This document shows, one piece after another, positions 35,835 through 45,292 of a stretch of DNA of 64,000 nucleotides. Each line of letters starts with the position of its first letter. The first letter of the stretch is position 1. The notes below the pieces were generated by a model. That model ran no database searches, was not told the DNA's origin, and was given only the letters and a program-made list of their open reading frames with translations. This stretch comes from Chryseobacterium sp. 7 (GTDB taxonomy: Bacteria; Bacteroidota; Bacteroidia; Flavobacteriales; Weeksellaceae): assembly GCF_003663845.1 (NCBI RefSeq), contig NZ_RCCA01000001.1:310001-374000 (forward strand), given 5' to 3'. The position numbers were made by a program, and so were the translations under genes.

Positions 35835-36367
35835 TAAATCTATTACTTATAGTAATAATTCTACTTGCACGCATCGGTTATTTCATGTAAATTTGCAAAC
35901 AATGTATTGTTTGATTGCAAAATAATAACACAATCTTCCTTTTTTGTAAAAAATTTTATATTTTTACAATACGGACAGCATCAATCCTTCAATGCAGCTT
36001 GTTCTGAAAAAAATCACATAATCTTAAAAACACAACCCGGGCTTATTACTAATTTTAAAAATAATTATTGATGAAAAATACACTTTCTTATTATTCCCAT
36101 TATTCACCTGCTCTATCAATTCTATAAGTTACATTTTCTGTTATCACCGAAAATCTAAACGGAAAGAAATAGCTCTCCGTCATGAAATTGTAACCATTTA
36201 TCTTTCAAAAGTTTCTTTTTGAGCTGATACAACATCTTTGATCTCTGAGAATTATTATCTGATATTAATTCTTTCCGTGCAACATATGATTTGATGTTCA
36301 GCAGATTACCAGAAAAAGAAAGACTATTTTTAAAATTGATCTTAACCGCGCAGAAATAAATACAAAT
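35835..36367. other. 533-base gap with an orphan promoter, inverted repeats and a possible gene remnant
   Basis: The gap holds a full promoter match at 35865-35895 and the inverted repeats CAAACAAT-GT-ATTGTTTG (35896-35913) and TTGTAAAAA / TTTTTACAA (35944-35969). A minus-strand open stretch ends at TAG 36155-36157; its last part reads KMLYQLKKKLLKDKWLQFHD and has no visible start. The composition is protein-like, but no family is recognised, so it may be the decayed end of a lost gene or chance. Confidence 0.45.
35865..35895 (+). promoter_or_regulatory. Orphan promoter
   Basis: TTG (35865-35867), a 20-base spacer and TAAATTTG (35888-35895) match the phylum consensus. No good gene follows within 450 bases. 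It may drive a small RNA or a long leader for the gene at 36368. Confidence 0.4.
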
Positions 36368-37861
36368 ATGCTTAAAAAAATAATTCTCATTCTTCTCATC
36401 ATACTGTATCTTACAGGTTTTCTTCTTTCCTTCCCTTATATCTTTGATAATCTTTTTGGGGCTGAAAAGTTAGACAGTATCCGGAATTTTTTTGAGTATG
36501 GAACTATGTTTTGCTCCTTTCTTGTATTCAACGCGCTTCTTTTTAAGAATAAATTTACGTCTGTAATTGCTGTTATCTTATGCTTTTTATTAAGCCTTAA
36601 CTTTCTGATATCGGCATCCTGTTATCTTATTTATCATTCCGGGTTTAATGTAGGAATGGCCATCAGTATTCTTGAATCTAATCCGGATGAAGCTATGAGC
36701 ATGTCTTATATGTTTATTCTTCCGGGTATTTTGTTTTTCATTTTTCTGGGGATGTTACTGTACTCTGTAAATTATCTTAAAAAAGATGTTGTAAAATTTG
36801 ATGCTAAATTTATCATTATTGCTTTATTATGGCTTATTCTTCCATTTGGGTATCACTTAAAACACACCTATATAAGCAATAAAGGCGGAGGAAAGATGAT
36901 CAAGAATGTATATTATCACTTGTCCGATTTCAATACAGCATTAAATATCCAGAGTGATATTAATGCAATTAAAAAGAACATTCCGGTTTTCAACATCAAA
37001 AAAATACAGCCAGGCATAGAAAATGTGATCCTGATCATAGGAGAATCCGAAAGAAAACAAAATATGTCTTTGTATGGCTATAATAAAAAAACGACTCCTT
37101 ATACAGATGAGCAGGCCGGAAATATGATGATTTTTGACAATGCTGTTTCTCCTGCAGGTATTACCAACCTGAGCGTTCCTTTGATCCTTTCCAGCATTCA
37201 TCCGGATGAATTCAGATATCACTATGAGAAACTGTCTTACAATATCATCAATCTTGCCAATCAGAGTGGATACAATTCTTTCTGGCTAAGCACACAGGCA
37301 AGCGCCAAAGGAATTACCGCAATTGCTTCTATGGCTAAAAACAAAAAATGGATCAACGGTTTTGATGAAGTTATTGTTCCGGAACTGAAAAATGTGATTC
37401 AGAAGAAAGAAGATAAATTTATTGTTCTTCACATCATGGGAAGCCATCCTAACCCATGTAACAGAATCCCTCCTAACTGGAATTCTGAAGGTATGGACTG
37501 CTATGACAGTTCTATAAAATATACTGATTCTGTCTTCAAAAATATTTTCAGCACGCTGAAAAACACAAATTCTGTAGTGATCTACGCATCCGATCACGGG
37601 CTTAAAATACAAGGCAACAAGCTGCTTCATGTGGACTCTAAAGAATCTACACAGGTACCGTTTTTCGTTTGGTATGGCGATAAAGTACCCGCAAATTATA
37701 GAATTACAGGACATGAATCTAAGCGAACACAAACCACTTATATCTATCCGCTTATCATGAAATATATGGGTCTGGAAGCTCCTCAGCATTATAAAAATGA
37801 AGGAAATAAGTACCTGAATTTAGAAATGAACAGTATGGAGTATGATAAACTGCCAGAGTAA
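36368..37861 (+). CDS. Phosphoethanolamine transferase family protein (EptA/CptA-like sulfatase fold)
   Basis: A 497-residue inner-membrane enzyme. About five membrane helices fill residues 1-170. The periplasmic alkaline-phosphatase-like domain has VILIIGESERKQNMSLYGY, the segment VSPAGITNLSVPL expected to carry the Thr nucleophile, HIMGSHPNPC, YASDHGLKIQG and the late metal-binding-type HVDSKESTQVPF. Such enzymes add phosphoethanolamine to lipid A, core sugars or other surface glycans, lowering negative charge. Placed right after the polysaccharide locus. Its exact acceptor is unknown. Confidence 0.9.
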   Translation: MLKKIILILLIILYLTGFLLSFPYIFDNLFGAEKLDSIRNFFEYGTMFCSFLVFNALLFKNKFTSVIAVILCFLLSLNFLISASCYLIYHSGFNVGMAISILESNPDEAMSMSYMFILPGILFFIFLGMLLYSVNYLKKDVVKFDAKFIIIALLWLILPFGYHLKHTYISNKGGGKMIKNVYYHLSDFNTALNIQSDINAIKKNIPVFNIKKIQPGIENVILIIGESERKQNMSLYGYNKKTTPYTDEQAGNMMIFDNAVSPAGITNLSVPLILSSIHPDEFRYHYEKLSYNIINLANQSGYNSFWLSTQASAKGITAIASMAKNKKWINGFDEVIVPELKNVIQKKEDKFIVLHIMGSHPNPCNRIPPNWNSEGMDCYDSSIKYTDSVFKNIFSTLKNTNSVVIYASDHGLKIQGNKLLHVDSKESTQVPFFVWYGDKVPANYRITGHESKRTQTTYIYPLIMKYMGLEAPQHYKNEGNKYLNLEMNSMEYDKLPE

Positions 37862-37873
37862 AATCTACCCGGT

Positions 37874-38479
37874 CTATATTATAGCTGTTTTTCTATTAAT
37901 ATAATAAGCAACGAACAGATTAGGAACCCAACACAGCCACGCCACTGCAATATAAGAGCTTTCGGCATCGCCTGTAGCCATTTTCAGCAGGGGAAACCAT
38001 AATCTCAGCGTCACTGCGGCAAACGTACAGGCATAGCTGTAGGTCATGAACCGTTCATGTTTGGGGATGTTTCCTTTTCTGATCTGCATAACCGCAGCAA
38101 GAGTCGTCATCAGCCAGATGAGTCCTAGACAGATAAATCCTGCTGCTGAAATGAATCCTCCGTTTGCATAAAAGCCCATATAAATAGCGGATACAGAACT
38201 TATAACCACTGAAATTACATACAGCCCTCCGATGATCCGATGAATTCTGAGATTTTTATTCCGGAATGAAACGCTAAACTGGCTCCATCCTATAAAAAGA
38301 GCAAATCCGCCGAAAATAATATGAGTAAAAAAAGCAGATTTCCAAATGATGTTATGAAGTACTTCTAAGGGTTTAGAACCCAGAAAGGTATATTGATGTT
38401 CTACAAAAGCATAGATCAAAGGATACAATCCAATAAGCAATGCCAGTACACACATTATTACAGACAGTAACTTTTTCAT
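37874..38479 (-). CDS. DUF2306 membrane protein
   Basis: A 201-residue protein with six or seven membrane helices. It shows FFTHIIFGGFALFIGWSQFS, the conserved-type HRIIGGLYV and PKHERFMTYSYACTFAAVTLRLW, with several membrane histidines. These match DUF2306, a family without a settled function; the histidines may bind heme or metal. The ATG at 38479 is preferred to a TTG three codons earlier. It lies convergent to the transferase before it and 135 bases downstream of an AraC-type regulator on the same strand. Confidence 0.75.
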   Translation of the reverse strand: MKKLLSVIMCVLALLIGLYPLIYAFVEHQYTFLGSKPLEVLHNIIWKSAFFTHIIFGGFALFIGWSQFSVSFRNKNLRIHRIIGGLYVISVVISSVSAIYMGFYANGGFISAAGFICLGLIWLMTTLAAVMQIRKGNIPKHERFMTYSYACTFAAVTLRLWFPLLKMATGDAESSYIAVAWLCWVPNLFVAYYINRKTAII

Positions 38480-38614
38480 AATTGTCAATTTAATTTTCTG
38501 TAAAAATGAACATTACAAAAGCTTCAACTGTTCCAAAATGAAAGGTGGAACCTATTTATAAATCACTAATAATAAAACACTTACAATACCATCATCTAAG
38601 ATAACAATAATAAG

Positions 38615-39742
38615 TTATTCCATATGAATGCTTTGGCTCTTTAAAAACTCCGTTGGTGAACAATCCATATATTTTTTAAAATTTCTGTTGAAAGAAGTTT
38701 TGGAATTGAAACCACATTCAAGGGCTAATGAAAGAATTGTATATTTTTGGTTTTCCGGAAGAACAACGGTTCGCTTAAAATCTTCAATACGCTGCCTGTT
38801 GATATAATCATAAAAGTTTTTATGCTCTACAGAATTAATGACCTGAGACAATACATTAGGATGAACATTCAATAGCTGAGCAATCGTATTCAGGTTAAGT
38901 TCCGGATCTTTATAAAGTTTTTCATGTTCCATTTTATACACCAGCCTTTCATAAATAGATTGTATAGCCTTATCTCCCGGAGAATTTTTCTGATATTTTA
39001 CAATCTCATTATCAAATACCTGTTCATCCTTCAATTCTGTGATAACCGGTAAATTCAAGATCCCCACACGACTGATCCCAAAGTAAGCTGCCACTACAAT
39101 AAAGAGAACAACCAGAGAAAAAATAAGGATATCATTTCTAATAATCACAGCAACCCATATCAAAGCGATCCCAGCAATCAGATAATACAGCCAGCTCATA
39201 TTCATTTTCTCTGTATTGGAGTATTGGCTGGATATACCTTTTGTATATCTTCTGACCGAGAAAAGGCTTAAACCAACATATATTATTCCTGATAAAATCA
39301 TGAGATATTTAATCACTTTACTTACTAACTTAAACCTATTATTTCCGCCCTGGTAAACAGAAAGCCGATCCCATGGAGACATTAAAAAAAGTTGAGATAA
39401 CATCAGACAGATCAGGAGAACAGGAATACAGTGTAACAATCCTATCTTCAACCCCGGATTTCTTCCTGTAACGCATAGAACATACAAATACAGCATTGGT
39501 CCGTGAATAAAAGGAAAGATAACTTCAAATCCCAGAAAATAAGGAAATGCCACATAGCTTCCGGAAAAAAACAGGATAAATAATATGAGATGTATTCCTA
39601 TCATCAGGAACCATGCAGCCAATACATAATCTGCCTTTATTTTTTTGCGCTTTCCTATAATTAAAAGAGAAGAAAAAAGGGCAATGAAAACTCCCGCCAG
39701 ATAAAATACAGATGGTAAAGATTGCAGCCCAAATTCAGACAT
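38615..39742 (-). CDS. Membrane-anchored AraC-family regulator
   Basis: A 375-residue protein. Residues about 10-235 form seven or so membrane helices. The C-terminal 100 residues are an AraC DNA-binding domain: LNTIAQLLNVHPNVLSQVIN is the first helix-turn-helix and LSLALECGFNSKTSFNRNFKKYMDCSPTEF the conserved second one. This layout, membrane sensor plus AraC domain, is common in Bacteroidota. It probably controls the DUF2306 gene immediately downstream (inference). Confidence 0.9.
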   Translation of the reverse strand: MSEFGLQSLPSVFYLAGVFIALFSSLLIIGKRKKIKADYVLAAWFLMIGIHLILFILFFSGSYVAFPYFLGFEVIFPFIHGPMLYLYVLCVTGRNPGLKIGLLHCIPVLLICLMLSQLFLMSPWDRLSVYQGGNNRFKLVSKVIKYLMILSGIIYVGLSLFSVRRYTKGISSQYSNTEKMNMSWLYYLIAGIALIWVAVIIRNDILIFSLVVLFIVVAAYFGISRVGILNLPVITELKDEQVFDNEIVKYQKNSPGDKAIQSIYERLVYKMEHEKLYKDPELNLNTIAQLLNVHPNVLSQVINSVEHKNFYDYINRQRIEDFKRTVVLPENQKYTILSLALECGFNSKTSFNRNFKKYMDCSPTEFLKSQSIHME

Positions 39743-40118
39743 TCTGTGAATAGATTAATTGACCTTGAAATTATTCATTTTTTTGAAATCTCTGACGGTT
39801 TTTTTATAGCCCTGTCTCAAAACAGACAAATAATTAAGAATATTTTAATTCACAAATCTCAAATTTTAATTTTTACTTCGTAATTTTATCTTGGTTTTTT
39901 TTAAACGTTTGGATTACCATAGAGAAACCAATAGTTGTTATACAAAGTATTTCGGAATATTACATATGATTTTAAGCATATTTTAATATTAAACTTTGTT
40001 AAAAGTGTTTGAATCTTTAACAAAAAGTATATTTTTGTACAATTATTGATTTGGTCTATTGATTTTGAAAATAATTTAAACGAAATAAATAATTATAAAC
40101 TTTTAAAAATTTTAAATT
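39743..40118. other. Divergent intergenic region
   Basis: About 376 AT-rich bases lie between the AraC-type gene and the first carbonic anhydrase. It holds the promoter at 40009-40037; nothing else clear is seen. Confidence 0.6.
40009..40037 (+). promoter_or_regulatory. Promoter of the carbonic anhydrase-SulP cluster
   Basis: TTG (40009-40011), an 18-base spacer and TATTTTTG (40030-40037) match the Bacteroidota consensus. The leader would be about 75 bases. Confidence 0.6.
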
Positions 40119-40787
40119 ATGTCACAATCGTACGAGGTTATTTTCGAAAACAACAAAAAATGGGTAGAGTCTAAAGTGGCTGAAGATCCCAACTTCTTTC
40201 AGGAACTTGCAAAAACTCAGCATCCGGAATTTCTTTATATAGGATGTTCGGACAGCAGAGCGACAGCAGAAGAACTGATGGGAGCAAAGCCTGGAGAAGT
40301 ATTTGTTCACAGAAACATTGCTAATGTTGTTAATACTTTAGATATGAGTTCCACAGCCGTTATACAATATGCTGTAGAACATCTGAAAGTAAACCACATT
40401 ATTGTGTGCGGACATTACAACTGCGGAGGGGTAAAAGCAGCGATGACGCCTCAGGATCTTGGATTACTGAATCCATGGCTGAGAAATATTCGTGATGTTT
40501 ACAGACTGCATCAGGCAGAGCTGGATTCTATTCAGGACGAAAACAAACGTTATGACAGACTTGTAGAACTTAATGTTCAGGAGCAGTGCATCAACGTTAT
40601 TAAAATGGCTTGTGTACAGGAAAGATACATCCTGGAAGAGCGTCCTGTTGTACACGGCTGGGTATTTGACCTTAGAACAGGTAAAATTATTGATCTTGAA
40701 ATTGATTTTGAGAAAATCTTAAAAGACATTCAAAAGATCTACAACCTTACAGGTTCTGATTGGGTAATGAGCAGAAATACTAAATAG
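40119..40787 (+). CDS. Beta-class carbonic anhydrase
   Basis: Interconverts CO2 and bicarbonate. The 222 residues carry the zinc ligands Cys43, His99 and Cys102 with the Asp45-Arg47 pair in CSDSR, and HYNCGGV. The rest follows the plant-like beta class (VFVHRNIANVV, AVEHLKVNHIIVCGHY). No signal peptide, so it is cytosolic. It is first in a group with an exported protein, a SulP transporter and a second carbonic anhydrase, suggesting a role in bicarbonate uptake or supply. Confidence 0.95.
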   Translation: MSQSYEVIFENNKKWVESKVAEDPNFFQELAKTQHPEFLYIGCSDSRATAEELMGAKPGEVFVHRNIANVVNTLDMSSTAVIQYAVEHLKVNHIIVCGHYNCGGVKAAMTPQDLGLLNPWLRNIRDVYRLHQAELDSIQDENKRYDRLVELNVQEQCINVIKMACVQERYILEERPVVHGWVFDLRTGKIIDLEIDFEKILKDIQKIYNLTGSDWVMSRNTK

Positions 40788-40809
40788 TTTTTCTAAAAAA
40801 GAATGTAAA

Positions 40810-41109
40810 ATGAAATTCTGGAGTATTATAGTATTAACGTTTTTTCTGAATTTTACAGCGCTGCCAAGCATAGCTGCGGTAGCGGGCTGGGATATTGCGA
40901 GAACGAATATTATAATCAATGAAGAAGAACCCCATTCTCACCCGTCCTCATTTATTGTTTACGAAAAGACCATTCCTAAACCTTTAGATGTATTCGATTA
41001 TCTGAAGTTTTCTGAACCAGAGGTTCAGGGCGTGTCTTTTGTACTGATTGATGATTCTTTTCATCTTTCACCCTTACTTACCATATTTTCTCCTCCTCCG
41101 GAAGCGTAA
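40810..41109 (+). CDS. Small exported protein of unknown function
   Basis: A 99-residue protein with a signal peptide (residues 1-22, MKFWSIIVLTFFLNFTALPSIA). The mature 77 residues include EEEPHSHPSS and a hydrophobic end FHLSPLLTIFSPPPEA. No family is recognised. It is 22 bases after the carbonic anhydrase and 147 before the SulP gene, in the same direction, so it belongs to that group. The His pair might bind metal, but that is speculation. Confidence 0.65.
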   Translation: MKFWSIIVLTFFLNFTALPSIAAVAGWDIARTNIIINEEEPHSHPSSFIVYEKTIPKPLDVFDYLKFSEPEVQGVSFVLIDDSFHLSPLLTIFSPPPEA

Positions 41110-41256
41110 GCCTTAATAATTAGATTTTTTTGATACCATTTCCATATCATTTTGTGATATAGGATCTCCATGTATTTAAAATTAATTTTTTTTCAACTTC
41201 TTATAATTGACTTATTTTAAATCAAATAAGCCGGTTATATCTTACAGCTTCACATT

Positions 41257-42849
41257 ATGAAAAAGACATCATTAATAGGAGGAATCAAGGAAAATTTTCC
41301 TTCAGGACTCGTGGTATTTTTAGTAGCACTTCCGTTGTGTTTAGGAATTGCTTTAGCATCAGGTGCTCCCCCATTATCCGGTATTATTTCCGGTATTGTA
41401 GGCGGCCTGGTAGTAGGAACAATCAGCAATTCAAATATTTCAGTTTCCGGGCCTGCAGCAGGTCTTACGGCAATTGTTTTAACCGCAATAACAGATCTTG
41501 GCGCATTTGAGCTTTTCCTTTGTGCAGGGATTATTGCAGGGCTTATTCAATTGGTTTTAGGATTTGTAAGAGCCGGAAGTATTTCCAACTATTTCCCGAA
41601 TAACGTGATTGAGGGAATGCTTGCAGCCATAGGAATCATTATTATTTTAAAGCAGATTCCGCATGCATTAGGATTCGATAAGGATTATGAAGGTCATGAA
41701 TCTATCTTTGACAACGGCCTGAATTTCGGATATTTTACAGAATTATTTGGAGCAATCCATCCGGGAGCTATTGTTATTACTTTGGTTTCTGTAGCCATTC
41801 TTATTGCATGGGACAAAATCCACGTACTGAAAAGGATGAAAATGCTTCCAGGGGCTTTGGTAGCAGTAATTATAAGCATCCTTTTGAACCAACTTTTTAA
41901 GATGTCCGGAAGCTCTTTGGCTATTCAGACTCAGCACTTGGTTTCATTACCGGTTCCTCAGACGTTTGATGATTTTAAAAATCTGATTACAACGCCAGAT
42001 CTTAATGGTTTTACCAACCTTAAAGTATGGATCGTAGGAGCTACTATTGCTATTGTAGCTTCTATTGAAACATTGCTTTGTATTGAAGCATCAGACAGAT
42101 TAGACAGACAGAGAAGAATCACGGATACCAATCTTGAACTTAAAGCACAAGGAATAGGAAACCTTATCAGTTCATTTATTGGCGGACTTCCTATGACATC
42201 TGTAGTAGTAAGAAGTTCTGCCAATGCTAATGCAGGGGCAACCTCTAAAATGTCAACGATTATTCATGGTGTATTTTTATTGATCTGTGTACTCTCCATT
42301 CCTGTTGTATTAAATTTAATTCCATTGGCTACTTTGGCTGCGGTATTAATTTTAGTGGGATATAAACTGGCAAAGCCGGCTACATTCAAGCATTTCTGGC
42401 ATTTAGGAAAATTCCAGTTTATACCATTCGTAGCAACGGTAGTAGCTGTGGTAGCAACAGATTTATTAAAAGGAGTAGGAATTGGCCTTGCCATCTCAGT
42501 TTTCTATATTCTTCAGGGAAATATGAAAAGAGCTTATTATCTGAGCAGAGAAAGACTGGATGATGCTGACGGAATCAATATAAAACTGGCTGAAGAAGTT
42601 TCATTTTTAAATAAAGCAGCAATCAAAAAAACACTTAAAAACATAAAGCCTAACTCTACCGTTATCATTGATGCGAGGAACACTTCCTACATTGCAACAG
42701 ATGTACTGGAAATGATTCAGGATTTTGCCAATATCCGCGCAAAAGAACAGGACATCAATGTAGAACTTCTGGGCTTTAAAACTTCATACAAAGATTACGA
42801 AAGAAGTGAGGATTCTCACATTTTAGTCACTCATAAAAGAGCCATGTAA
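41257..42849 (+). CDS. SulP-family inorganic anion transporter
   Basis: A 530-residue SLC26/SulP protein. Residues about 10-420 hold ten or more membrane helices with the family signature SGPAAGLTAIV and PNNVIEGMLAAIGIIIILKQ. Residues about 440-525 form a STAS domain (STVIIDARNTSYIATDVLEMIQDF). SulP members carry sulfate, bicarbonate or other anions, often with sodium. Flanked by two carbonic anhydrase genes, bicarbonate is the most likely substrate (inference from context). Confidence 0.94.
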   Translation: MKKTSLIGGIKENFPSGLVVFLVALPLCLGIALASGAPPLSGIISGIVGGLVVGTISNSNISVSGPAAGLTAIVLTAITDLGAFELFLCAGIIAGLIQLVLGFVRAGSISNYFPNNVIEGMLAAIGIIIILKQIPHALGFDKDYEGHESIFDNGLNFGYFTELFGAIHPGAIVITLVSVAILIAWDKIHVLKRMKMLPGALVAVIISILLNQLFKMSGSSLAIQTQHLVSLPVPQTFDDFKNLITTPDLNGFTNLKVWIVGATIAIVASIETLLCIEASDRLDRQRRITDTNLELKAQGIGNLISSFIGGLPMTSVVVRSSANANAGATSKMSTIIHGVFLLICVLSIPVVLNLIPLATLAAVLILVGYKLAKPATFKHFWHLGKFQFIPFVATVVAVVATDLLKGVGIGLAISVFYILQGNMKRAYYLSRERLDDADGINIKLAEEVSFLNKAAIKKTLKNIKPNSTVIIDARNTSYIATDVLEMIQDFANIRAKEQDINVELLGFKTSYKDYERSEDSHILVTHKRAM

Positions 42850-42903
42850 TCTCAAACATCAATTAATTTTTTTAACTTTAAATTCGAAAATAATAAATAA
42901 AAT

Positions 42904-43539
42904 ATGAAAGCACATACATACGAAACACAGTCAACAATTACTCCAGAGAAAGCATTAGAATTCTTAAAAGAAGGAAACCAGAGATTTGTAAACAACCTTA
43001 AAGCTAACAGAGACCTTCTTGAACAAGTGAATGCTACCCGTGAAGGGCAATGGCCGTTTGCTGTAGTTTTAAGCTGTATAGACAGCCGTACTTCTGCAGA
43101 ACTTATCTTTGACCAGGGATTAGGAGATGTTTTCAGTATCAGAATTGCGGGTAACTTTGTTAATCAGGATATTCTTGGATCTATGGAATTCGGTTGTAAC
43201 GTTGCCGGTTCTAAACTGATTGTAGTATTAGGACACACAAAATGCGGTGCATTGAAAGGAGGTCTTGACGCTGCACAAATTGAAGGAATGGGAATGGATA
43301 ACCTAAACCACCTTATCAATCACTTCAACCCAATCATCAATGATATCATTGAGGAGAACGAAGAGCGTTCTTCAAAAAACAGTTCTCTTTTAGAAAGACT
43401 TAACCAGCAAAACGTAAGAAGTGCCATTGAAGACATCCGTAAGCAAAGCTCTACACTTAAAAACCTTGAAACAGAAGGCAAAATTAAAATCGTAGGAGCC
43501 AATTATGATGTTGAAACAGGTGTTGTAACATGGCTATAA
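42904..43539 (+). CDS. Beta-class carbonic anhydrase (second)
   Basis: A 211-residue beta carbonic anhydrase with zinc ligands Cys58, His111 and Cys114, and Asp60 in SCIDSRTS and GHTKCGALKGG. It is only distantly similar to the first one at 40119: it has the SVEF/SMEF-type region and the NFVNQDILGSMEFGC stretch of a different beta subgroup. Both are cytosolic. It is 54 bases after the SulP gene, and an intrinsic terminator follows. Confidence 0.95.
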   Translation: MKAHTYETQSTITPEKALEFLKEGNQRFVNNLKANRDLLEQVNATREGQWPFAVVLSCIDSRTSAELIFDQGLGDVFSIRIAGNFVNQDILGSMEFGCNVAGSKLIVVLGHTKCGALKGGLDAAQIEGMGMDNLNHLINHFNPIINDIIEENEERSSKNSSLLERLNQQNVRSAIEDIRKQSSTLKNLETEGKIKIVGANYDVETGVVTWL

Positions 43540-43577
43540 GCAATTAAACTCATTAAATTTCAATTATAATTTACAGA

Positions 43578-43610
43578 AAATGCCATCGAATTTCGGTGGC
43601 ATTTATTTTG
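43578..43610 (+). terminator. Intrinsic terminator after the second carbonic anhydrase
   Basis: AAATGCCATCGAA pairs with TTCGGTGGCATTT (one G-U pair) and a T-rich run follows. Confidence 0.75.
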
Positions 43611-43682
43611 TAACATGGTTTATACCAATAAAAGTTCGGGTTTCCCCTGATACCTTCCACCTGGAACCTACTATCTGTTTAT

Positions 43683-44246
43683 CTATTTCCCGTTAAAAGC
43701 AGACATTGTATTATTCAAACCTGCAAAAACGAAAGAAAGACTGGCCTTAGAAAAGGTTTCAATTCTTTCTGTAAGCTTTTCTGATTCTTCTTCATTCCAG
43801 GTTCCTAATACATAATCTACCTGTCTCCCCGCAGAAAAATCCGCAGAGATACCAAAACGCAGTCTTGCATAATTTTGAGTCTGCAATACTTCATTGATAT
43901 TTTTAAGCCCATTATGACCTGCATCAGACCCTTTTCCTTTCATTCTTAAAGTTCCGAAGGGAAGAGCAAGATCATCCGTAACAATCAGTACATTCTCCAA
44001 AGGAATATTTTCTTTCTGCATCCAGTATTTCACTGCATTTCCGGAAAGGTTCATATAAGTATCGGGCTTAAGAACAAAAACCTTTCTCCCTTTATGTTTT
44101 CCTTCTGCCAGCCACCCAAAGTTGGAGGTATTGAATGATACTTCAAGAGTTTCGGCTATTTTTTCGGCTACTTTAAAGCCTATATTGTGTCGTGTATTTT
44201 CATATTCTGAGCCTTTGTTACCAAGCCCAACAATTAAATATTTCAT
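43683..44246 (-). CDS. pth: Peptidyl-tRNA hydrolase
   Basis: Releases peptides from stalled peptidyl-tRNA. The 187 residues are the usual Pth length. It starts [23 protein letters not shown], with the catalytic histidine in NTRHN, the Asn/Asp of [12 protein letters not shown] and [10 protein letters not shown], and [17 protein letters not shown] box lies 13 bases upstream of the start, giving a very short leader. Confidence 0.97.
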   Translation of the reverse strand: MKYLIVGLGNKGSEYENTRHNIGFKVAEKIAETLEVSFNTSNFGWLAEGKHKGRKVFVLKPDTYMNLSGNAVKYWMQKENIPLENVLIVTDDLALPFGTLRMKGKGSDAGHNGLKNINEVLQTQNYARLRFGISADFSAGRQVDYVLGTWNEEESEKLTERIETFSKASLSFVFAGLNNTMSAFNGK

Positions 44247-44259
44247 CAGAAATTTTTTG

Positions 44260-44267
44260 CAAAATTA
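44260..44267 (-). promoter_or_regulatory. Putative -7 box for pth
   Basis: On the minus strand TAATTTTG matches TAnnTTTG and ends 13 bases before the ATG. Confidence 0.45.
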
Positions 44268-44283
44268 AGGGATAAAAAATAAA

Positions 44284-44311
44284 AAACTCAATCTTAGGAA
44301 AGATTGAGTTT
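44284..44311 (-). terminator. Intrinsic terminator after the lipoprotein gene
   Basis: AAACTCAATCTT and its reverse complement with a 4-base loop; on the minus strand a T-rich run follows (44272-44286). Confidence 0.8.
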
Positions 44312-44333
44312 GAATATTGTTAAAAAAATTCTT

Positions 44334-45266
44334 CTATTGTGGTTTATAGATGTAATTAACGCCATATCCTTTCGTCATATAAGTCTGAAGATCATAAACG
44401 TAATTGGTACTCTTCACAATCGGAGTTGGAATAGGTGGCGTAAGATCTGTCACAGACCATCTCTTAGGATTGTTTGGAGATAAAATAAGACTTTCTTTAT
44501 CATTAATTACTGTAGATAATAGTCTTGAAATTTTATATACATGCGGCAATAATGTGAATGGGCTCACCTGATCATCATATGCATAGTATTCGTAGCTGTA
44601 TTTGTTTGTAACAGGGCCAGGTGCACCACCTGACATAGTACCGTAAAATCTCACTACTTTAGAAACGTTATCTCCCACATAGGTATATCCTGTTCTTGAA
44701 TAGTCTGTAAAAACAAGCGGAGCTCCTGCTACATCCGGACCGTTTCTCATAATGATAGAATCCAGTTTCCCTGTAGAATTGCTGTATACTATTCTGTAAG
44801 AAGTTTTCTCTTTTTTAAGCAGCGTCTGTGGCCCCGGAGTAGTTGCAGGCGGTACAGGTGGAGGTCTTCTGAAGGTAGAACGGTTTTCAGAAATTGTCTG
44901 AAGCTTACTGTTATTGGCGTAAGTAAATAATTGGGTGTAAGATACACTGTCTTTATCAAGCTTTCCGTTCCCGTCAAGATCCAGGAAACCATTGAAATTA
45001 ATCTGGCTGATTTTATCACCGCTATACATAATATTTGTAATTGAAGCGCTGTCTGTGATTACTTTAGTCACAAGAAGGCCGCTGTACTGATATTCTGCGA
45101 TAGTATCTTTATCTGTAATTTCTCTGTATAATGCTCTGGGGCCGCTTAGTCCTCCGGTATTGTTAAGATCCAGCAGTGGATTCCCATCCTCATCTTGTAA
45201 ATTCTTGCAGGAATGTATTGAGGAAAAACCTGCGATGAGTAAAATAAAATAGAAAATTTGTTTCAT
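44334..45266 (-). CDS. Lipoprotein of unknown function
   Basis: A 310-residue protein with a lipoprotein signal ending SSIHSCKN (Cys about residue 20). Acidic residues follow the cysteine (KNLQDEDG), a composition seen in surface-exported Bacteroidota lipoproteins. The rest is beta-rich with repeated Tyr/Ser/Thr strands (YSGLLVTKVITDSASITNIMYSGDKI) that recall YD/RHS-like strand repeats seen in DUF-type beta proteins. It shares SPxxxLPxVYxIxR and LSPNNP with the next gene, so they are paralogues. Confidence 0.8.
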   Translation of the reverse strand: MKQIFYFILLIAGFSSIHSCKNLQDEDGNPLLDLNNTGGLSGPRALYREITDKDTIAEYQYSGLLVTKVITDSASITNIMYSGDKISQINFNGFLDLDGNGKLDKDSVSYTQLFTYANNSKLQTISENRSTFRRPPPVPPATTPGPQTLLKKEKTSYRIVYSNSTGKLDSIIMRNGPDVAGAPLVFTDYSRTGYTYVGDNVSKVVRFYGTMSGGAPGPVTNKYSYEYYAYDDQVSPFTLLPHVYKISRLLSTVINDKESLILSPNNPKRWSVTDLTPPIPTPIVKSTNYVYDLQTYMTKGYGVNYIYKPQ

Positions 45267-45292
45267 TTCCTTGTAATTGATTATTTTTTTGA

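Noticed and set aside
35865..36071. A 68-residue plus-strand frame in the gap after the CysE-like gene
   Set aside because: No signal peptide or motif, poor start region, and its first codon is part of a promoter -33 element.
36941..37789. Antisense frames of 93 and 167 codons opposite the phosphoethanolamine-transferase-like gene
   Set aside because: They lie wholly opposite a gene with clear motifs and have no recognisable domains.
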